Part shown: piece after piece, positions 59,323 to 64,000 of the stretch
Numbering within the stretch: position 1 is the first letter of the stretch
How the letters are laid out: each line of letters begins with the position of its first letter
Assembly: GCA_002388665.1 (NCBI GenBank)
Contig: DGMY01000025.1
Span: forward strand, 62,001 to 126,000
Reading direction: 5' to 3'
Length of the DNA: 64,000 nt
DNA from: Opitutia bacterium UBA4506
Lineage (GTDB): Bacteria; Verrucomicrobiota; Verrucomicrobiia; Opitutales; Puniceicoccaceae
Translations under genes and position numbers: made by a program
Notes under the pieces: model-generated
Told to the model about the DNA's origin: nothing
What the model saw: the letters and a program-made list of their open reading frames with translations, nothing else
Database searches by the model: none

Positions 59323-59330
59323 GGAATAAA
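59323..59330 (+). promoter_or_regulatory. Candidate ECF sigma -35-like box GGGAATAA upstream of the LPMO-GH9 gene
   Basis: The octamer is identical to that in front of the neighbouring ECF sigma gene and lies 80 bases before the ATG at 59411. A TCTC is present 14 bases further. It suggests that the secreted cellulase may be a target of the sigma factor; only two sites support the claim. Confidence 0.35.
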
Positions 59331-59410
59331 AGTACGATTCAGGTCTCCCATACTATGAAACGAGACCGCAATTGGTCTGCAACTACTCACCTCTACTGAA
59401 AGTAAGCTCC

Positions 59411-62400
59411 ATGCGTACACTTCCCGCAACTGCTTGGGCCGGGATTGCCCTCGCAGCCCTCTCGGGCCTCAGTATCCCAACCACCACATTCGGCCATGGC
59501 TCAATCGGGGACCCGATCAGCCGTTCTTACCGAATTTTTATCGAAAACCCGCAAACACCGCAAAACGATGCCTCCCGTGCTGCTATTGCCGTTGCGGGTA
59601 CTCAAGCCTTCTACGACTGGCATGAGGTGAGCCGACTCGTTCCCAATTACAACGGAGACGATCTCACACCCTACCGGGCGATCATCCCCGATGGCACCCT
59701 TGCGGGAGCTGGCCGGGAGAAATACGCGGGACTCGACCTAGTGCGTACCGACTGGCCCGCAACTCCAGTCAATATGGGCACCTATCCGGTCGTTTACGAC
59801 GCCCACGTCCCACACGACCCCAGTTACTTCCTCGCCTATATCACTCGGGAAGGATGGACTCCGGATCAGCCTCTCAAATGGGATGATCTCGTTCAATTGG
59901 AAGGTCCTGAAAACTACGTCCGCGACGGACACCTCTACCGTTTCAATGTAGAGCTCCCCCATCGCACTGGTAAGCATGTGCTCTACGTAATCTGGCAACG
60001 AATCGATCCAGCCGGCGAGGTCTTCTTCTCCGCCAGCGATGTTGATTTTGGGGACGGAACTGGTCACGGAAACCCAGACGACGGGAGCGGGCGCTATCCT
60101 GCCTTCGATAGCGACATCGGTGAAGGTGAACTCGACGCTACGTTCGATCTCGCAGTCCAAAGTGATTGGGGCAGCGGCTTCACGGCTGAAGCCACGATCA
60201 CCAATACCGGTGACTTTCCGATCAACGATTGGTCCGTAGAGTTTGGAATCGGCAAAGAGATCACGTCCTTCTGGAGCGCCGAACTCGTCGATTCCGATGG
60301 TCTCTACTATACAGTAGACGACGCAGGCTGGAACCAGGATATCCCCGTCGGTGGTTCGATCACCTTCGGTTTTCAGGCAAAACCCGGGAATATCGAACAC
60401 CTTCATCCAACCGTTAAAATGATCTCTCTTGGAGGAAGTGTCACTCCGACCCCGGACCCAGACCCGACTCCCGATCCGGACCCAGATCCGGACCCAACTC
60501 CAGATCCAGATCCTGATCCTACACCCGATCCTGATCCTACACCTGATCCAGACCCTACTCCTGATCCAGACCCTACTCCTGATCCAGATCCTACGCCTGA
60601 TCCAGATCCAATTCCGGCGGGTGACGTTGCAGTAGACTTCCAAATCGTCGACAACTGGGGCAGCGGATATACCGCTTCGGTTTCCCTCACCAACAACAGT
60701 GATTCAGCGATCGATGGTTGGACCCTTTCATTCGACCTCGGGGTAGAGCTTCAGAACTTCTGGAGTGCTGCCGGTGGTACAAAGTCGGGCGAAACCATCA
60801 CGTTCAGCAATGAATCATGGAACGGCAAAATCGCTCCCGGAGGCTCGGTAAGCTTCGGATTCCAGACAAAGAGCAGTGACGATATCACCGCGGAAAACTT
60901 TGTTTTCAATGGCGAAAGCACCGACACACCCGATCCGGACCCAACTCCAGATCCCGATCCAGATCCAACACCCGATCCGGACCCAACACCCGATCCGGAC
61001 CCAGATCCAGATCCAACACCGGACCCGGACCCAACACCGGACCCGGACCCAACACCGGACCCCGATCCAACTCCGGATCCAACTCCGGCGGGATCACTAG
61101 CCGTAACAGTCGGCACGGCCTGGAGCAGCGGTTTCAGCGCCGAAGCTCAACTCACCACCGACGTCGCGCTCAGCGGCTGGGAGATCACCTTCGACTTCCC
61201 ACAGGGAATCGGAAGTCTCTGGAACGGTGAAATCGTAAGCGAACAAGGAAACACCTACACGGTCCGCCACAAGAGCTACAACGCATCGGTACCAGCTGGG
61301 GGAACAATCTCCTTTGGATTCAACGGGGCCTCTGGCGGCGTCGAATCAGGGGAAGTCCTCTATCCTACCAACGTTACACTAAACGGAAATCCGGTAGACT
61401 CGGGAACAGATCCAGATCCCGATCCTACACCCGACCCAGACCCCACACCGGACCCAGATCCTCTGCCCGATCCCACACCGGATCCAGAGCCAGCCGAGTA
61501 TGGCGACGGAAAGGACCAAACTGGTGACTACAACTACGCGGAGGTCATGCAGAAGAGCTTGTTCTTCTATGATGCTCAACGCTCAGGCGATCTTCCGGAG
61601 GGCTTCCGGGTCAACTGGAGAGGCGACTCGGCAGTAAATGACGGTTCCGATGTTGGGCTTGATCTGTCGGGGGGATTCTACGACGCGGGTGACCACGTCA
61701 AATTTGGCCTCCCTGGATCATTCAGCTTCACGATACTCGGTTGGAGTGCAGCGGACCAACGGAACTCATGGGTCGAAACCGGCCAACTCGACGAGATGCT
61801 GGACATCCTCGCTTGGCAGAGCGACTACCTGATGAGGAGCCATGTGCGAGATAGCTCCGGAGAAACCCTGGAGTTCTACGGCCAAGTGGGCAACGGTCAC
61901 ACGGATCACTCCTATTGGGGTCCTCCTGAGAGTATGACGATGAACCGACCATCCTATAAGGTCAGCCAGTCCCAACCCGGGACGGAAGTCGCAGCTGAAT
62001 CAGCTGCTGCCCTGGCCGCCGCTTCGCTCGCTTTCCGTCCGGATGACGCAGCCTATGCGGATGAACTCCTGGAGCACGCCGAGGCACTGTACCGTTTTGC
62101 CGACAGCTACCGCGGCACATACGTCAACGCCATCCCCAACGCTCGTGACTTCTACAATTCGTGGTCAGGCTATGAGGATGAGCTCGTCTGGGGTGCCCTC
62201 TGGATGTATCGGGCAACTGGAGACACTAGCTACCTTGACAAGGCTGAGAACTACTTCGCCAGCTACCTAGAGGGAGGATTCCAGGGCAGCAGCTCCGGAG
62301 GCTATAGCTGGACGATGAACTGGGACGACAAGAGCTACGGAACGGTTGTCCTTCTCGCGGCATTGACCGGTGATGAAAAATACCAAACCTATGCAGAAAA

Positions 62401-62911
62401 ATGGTTGGACTACTGGAGTGTCGGATACAATGGGCAGCAGGTAGACTATTCGCCCGGCGGCCAAGCGCACCTGGACCAGTGGGGATCGCTCCGCTACTCG
62501 GCCAATACCGCCTTCCTCGCACTCTGGTACGCTGACCAGGTCGGTGACAATGGCACACGCTATCGCGATCTCGGCGAAGCCCAGATCGACTACGCCTTGG
62601 GCGACAACCCAGAGGGCCGCTCCTACGTCGTAGGATTCGGCATCAATCCGCCGATCAATCCACACCATCGCGCGGCCCATGGTTCCACCACCAACAATAT
62701 CTCATCGCCGACCAACAACCAGAACATCCTCTATGGCGCTCTGGTGGGCGGTCCTGGACAGCCCAACGACGGCGCTTCCTACGAAGACGATCGCGGTGAC
62801 TACCGGGCCAATGAGGTCGCTCTCGACTACAACGCCGGCTTCACCGCCGCACTTGCGATGCTCTACGAGATTTACGGAGGAAAAACTCTCGCAAATTTCC
62901 CAGGAGAGTAA
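59411..62911 (+). CDS. Secreted AA10 LPMO - CBM2 x3 - GH9 cellulase
   Basis: The 1166-aa protein has a signal peptide (1-28) whose cleavage exposes His29 as the N-terminus. An AA10 LPMO domain follows (29-230) with the second copper ligand His135 (VPHDPSYFLAYIT) and a Phe in the FFSASDV segment. Three CBM2-like beta domains lie at about 240-345, 405-505 and 560-660, separated by PDPDPT-type linkers. The C-terminal GH9 domain (about 697-1160) has GGFYDAGDHVKFGLP, NPHHRAAHG and the acid/base region DDRGDYRANEVALDYNAG. Oxidative and hydrolytic attack on cellulose or related glucans are thus combined. The ATG at 59411 is preferred over 59372, because it starts the signal peptide. Confidence 0.93.
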   Translation: MRTLPATAWAGIALAALSGLSIPTTTFGHGSIGDPISRSYRIFIENPQTPQNDASRAAIAVAGTQAFYDWHEVSRLVPNYNGDDLTPYRAIIPDGTLAGAGREKYAGLDLVRTDWPATPVNMGTYPVVYDAHVPHDPSYFLAYITREGWTPDQPLKWDDLVQLEGPENYVRDGHLYRFNVELPHRTGKHVLYVIWQRIDPAGEVFFSASDVDFGDGTGHGNPDDGSGRYPAFDSDIGEGELDATFDLAVQSDWGSGFTAEATITNTGDFPINDWSVEFGIGKEITSFWSAELVDSDGLYYTVDDAGWNQDIPVGGSITFGFQAKPGNIEHLHPTVKMISLGGSVTPTPDPDPTPDPDPDPDPTPDPDPDPTPDPDPTPDPDPTPDPDPTPDPDPTPDPDPIPAGDVAVDFQIVDNWGSGYTASVSLTNNSDSAIDGWTLSFDLGVELQNFWSAAGGTKSGETITFSNESWNGKIAPGGSVSFGFQTKSSDDITAENFVFNGESTDTPDPDPTPDPDPDPTPDPDPTPDPDPDPDPTPDPDPTPDPDPTPDPDPTPDPTPAGSLAVTVGTAWSSGFSAEAQLTTDVALSGWEITFDFPQGIGSLWNGEIVSEQGNTYTVRHKSYNASVPAGGTISFGFNGASGGVESGEVLYPTNVTLNGNPVDSGTDPDPDPTPDPDPTPDPDPLPDPTPDPEPAEYGDGKDQTGDYNYAEVMQKSLFFYDAQRSGDLPEGFRVNWRGDSAVNDGSDVGLDLSGGFYDAGDHVKFGLPGSFSFTILGWSAADQRNSWVETGQLDEMLDILAWQSDYLMRSHVRDSSGETLEFYGQVGNGHTDHSYWGPPESMTMNRPSYKVSQSQPGTEVAAESAAALAAASLAFRPDDAAYADELLEHAEALYRFADSYRGTYVNAIPNARDFYNSWSGYEDELVWGALWMYRATGDTSYLDKAENYFASYLEGGFQGSSSGGYSWTMNWDDKSYGTVVLLAALTGDEKYQTYAEKWLDYWSVGYNGQQVDYSPGGQAHLDQWGSLRYSANTAFLALWYADQVGDNGTRYRDLGEAQIDYALGDNPEGRSYVVGFGINPPINPHHRAAHGSTTNNISSPTNNQNILYGALVGGPGQPNDGASYEDDRGDYRANEVALDYNAGFTAALAMLYEIYGGKTLANFPGE
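60445..60617 (+). repeat. Tandem PDPDPT linker repeats 1
   Basis: Imperfect repeats of the codons for Pro-Asp-Pro-Asp-Pro-Thr between the first and second CBM2-like domains. Such linkers stay extended and are often glycosylated; repeats like these can expand or contract by slippage or recombination. Confidence 0.9.
60928..61089 (+). repeat. Tandem PDPDPT linker repeats 2
   Basis: Second copy of the Pro-Asp-Pro-Asp-Pro-Thr linker, between the second and third CBM2-like domains, with codon use different from the first (CCGGAC/CCGGATCC forms dominate), so it was not copied recently in one step. Confidence 0.88.
61408..61492 (+). repeat. Tandem PDPDPT linker repeats 3
   Basis: A shorter Pro-Asp-Pro-Thr linker between the third CBM2-like domain and the GH9 domain, partly degraded (PLPDPTPDPEP). 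Confidence 0.85.
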
Positions 62912-62965
62912 CCGTTAGAGAAATACTGACTCCCTCTCGCATCCGCGAGTAGGTTCAGTCGGTCC

Positions 62966-63006
62966 AAGAGCCCGTGGAGAATCCCCTCCGCGGGCTCTTC
63001 TTTTTA
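62966..63006 (+). terminator. Rho-independent terminator of the LPMO-GH9 gene
   Basis: AAGAGCCCGTGGAG pairs with CTCCGCGGGCTCTT (one G-T pair) around a six-base loop, followed by CTTTTT. Fifty-five bases after the stop codon. Confidence 0.88.
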
Positions 63007-63140
63007 TAACTTTTATACATCCAGGAGCGTTCGGATTCGGCTCCTTTACCATTGGTAACATTTAGGGGTTCGCCTTTTTATAAAAATTCTGTCTCATCAG
63101 TCACGACAACCTGAATTCTACATAGATCGACGTCTCGACA

Positions 63141-63737
63141 ATGCCTACACTGAAACAACTCCTCGCAAACAATCGAGAATGGGCTCGCCAGACCCTCGAA
63201 AAGGATCCGACCTTCTTCGAAAAGCTATCTGCGCAACAGAGCCCCGAATATCTTTGGATCGGCTGCTCAGACAGTCGCGTCCCAGCGAATCAGATCACCG
63301 GACTTATGCCGGGAGAGGTGTTCGTGCACCGGAACATTGCCAATATGGTCATCCACACTGACCTGAACCTTTTGTCTGTTCTTCAGTACGCAGTGGACGT
63401 CCTCAAGGTCGAACACGTCATGGTCGTCGGGCACTATGGTTGCGGTGGGGTTCGTGCGGCAGCTGAAAAGAAGCCCTTCGGTATCATCGACAATTGGCTC
63501 CGGCATATCCAAGACGTTGAAACGGCCCATCTTCCCGAGCTCGATCTCCTCCAAGACGAGTCTCGGATTGACCGGCTTTGCGAGCTCAACGTGATGTCCC
63601 AGGCGAAAAATCTTCAACGAACCTCCGTCCTCCAAGACGCATGGCGGCGAGGCCAGAAGGTCGAAATCCACGCATGGATCTATAGTTTGAAAGACGGCCA
63701 CCTCAGTGCGTTGCAAGACGCAATTGCAGGACCGTAG
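63141..63737 (+). CDS. Beta-carbonic anhydrase
   Basis: The 198-aa enzyme has zinc-ligand motifs CSDSRVPANQ (Cys39, Asp41, Arg43) and HYGCGGVRAA (His95, Cys98). It interconverts CO2 and bicarbonate. The spacing and the ending WIYSLKDGHL match the Can/CynT type of cytoplasmic enzymes. Monocistronic, downstream of a strong terminator. Confidence 0.93.
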   Translation: MPTLKQLLANNREWARQTLEKDPTFFEKLSAQQSPEYLWIGCSDSRVPANQITGLMPGEVFVHRNIANMVIHTDLNLLSVLQYAVDVLKVEHVMVVGHYGCGGVRAAAEKKPFGIIDNWLRHIQDVETAHLPELDLLQDESRIDRLCELNVMSQAKNLQRTSVLQDAWRRGQKVEIHAWIYSLKDGHLSALQDAIAGP

Positions 63738-63836
63738 CAAGTTTCACCCCGCCAACAAGAGTCGATTGAACGCCGTCTAATCCCGGTCACCTCACTATCT
63801 CGCCTTCAGCAGCCCCTTCAAACCCACACTCCTCCC

Positions 63837-64000
63837 ATGATCAAACCAGTCCGACGTTTCACCCTGGCATTCATTAGCTCGGCCCTGATGGGACTCACTT
63901 CCAGCGCAGTCGGCGAGGTCGATCTTTCCGCGGAGCTAGAGCAGTACCGGGAAAACTATAATCTCCCAGCGGTTGGTGCGGTTGTCGTGAAAGAGGGAAA
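63837..64000 (+). CDS. Serine hydrolase, beta-lactamase-related (5' part only)
   Basis: ATG at 63837 starts an open frame that runs off the window (54 codons). It has a signal-like segment (residues 8-26) and a mature start with ELEQYRENYNLPAVGAVVVKEGK, which is the N-terminal signature of class C beta-lactamase/DD-peptidase-like serine hydrolases. The catalytic SxxK is outside the window. Such proteins act on peptides, esters or peptidoglycan in the periplasm. Confidence 0.7.
   Translation, partial: MIKPVRRFTLAFISSALMGLTSSAVGEVDLSAELEQYRENYNLPAVGAVVVKEG

Noticed and set aside
59738..60643. Minus-strand frame of 301 codons opposite the LPMO domain and first linker
   Set aside because: It is the mirror of the Pro-Asp repeat region and the LPMO coding sequence; the product is a run of Arg, Ile and Trp from repeat codons.
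60751..61116. Glycine/serine-rich minus-strand frame with a long Gly-Ser-Gly-Val repeat
   Set aside because: Reverse complement of the Pro-Asp linker codons, not a gene.

Overview
The window looks like a chromosomal segment of a Verrucomicrobiota bacterium, most likely class Opitutia (Opitutae). The evidence is a Minf_1886-type protein (a family I know from Verrucomicrobia and Planctomycetes), Gram-negative envelope genes (TolC, lipoproteins, pseudopilin) and polysaccharide-degrading enzymes. The placement is inference from gene content only.

Region 1 (1-13254) is the right end of a prophage. It is a tightly coupled, all-plus-strand late operon: end of a connector gene, neck/tail-completion genes, a short tape measure (504 aa), distal tail and adhesin-like genes including a LamG-like protein, then a membrane/lipoprotein cassette with a 34-aa peptide, a PAS-like membrane protein, a papain-fold protein and a DUF1353 protein. 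It ends at a 3' fragment of tRNA-Gly(GCC) followed by a tRNA-type terminator. This is the expected scar of phage integration into a tRNA gene, so the intact tRNA and the integrase should lie upstream, outside the window.

Region 2 (13255-26900) is host sequence: a GH4 glycosidase with a divergent AraC-type regulator; a minus-strand run of a small conserved protein, Minf_1886 protein and two M16 peptidase subunits; a secreted VWA protein; an isolated GspG-like pseudopilin; a TIGR03790 protein; and an uncharacterised plus-strand cluster (DUF3592 membrane protein, arrestin-like protein, P-loop NTPase, propeller-like protein).

Region 3 (26855-30959, minus strand) is the most interesting locus. 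A four-gene operon encodes an ammonium transporter fused to a SpoIIE/PP2C phosphatase, a SiaB-type kinase, a SiaC-type phosphoprotein with its threonine at position 68, and a cytosolic histidine kinase. It resembles the Pseudomonas SiaABCD partner-switching pathway with an Amt sensor in place of the SiaA input and a histidine kinase in place of the diguanylate cyclase SiaD.

Region 4 (31110-46499) holds a PatB-type C-S lyase, a MacAB/TolC-like export operon, rmlB, pyrD, two small proteins (one a degenerate PIN domain), a sugar phosphate transferase, an ABC-2 export pair, tRNA-Arg(ACG), pgsA-pgpA and a PIN-TRAM membrane protein.

Region 5 (46496-64000) holds two coupled histidine kinases (one a large hybrid), a yejBEA-like peptide importer followed by ruvA, an ECF sigma factor/anti-sigma pair, and immediately downstream a 1166-aa secreted enzyme that combines an AA10 lytic polysaccharide monooxygenase, three CBM2-like domains on Pro-Asp-Thr linkers and a GH9 cellulase. 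A beta-carbonic anhydrase and the start of a serine hydrolase end the window. All similarity statements come from reading the sequence and memory of families; no database search was run.
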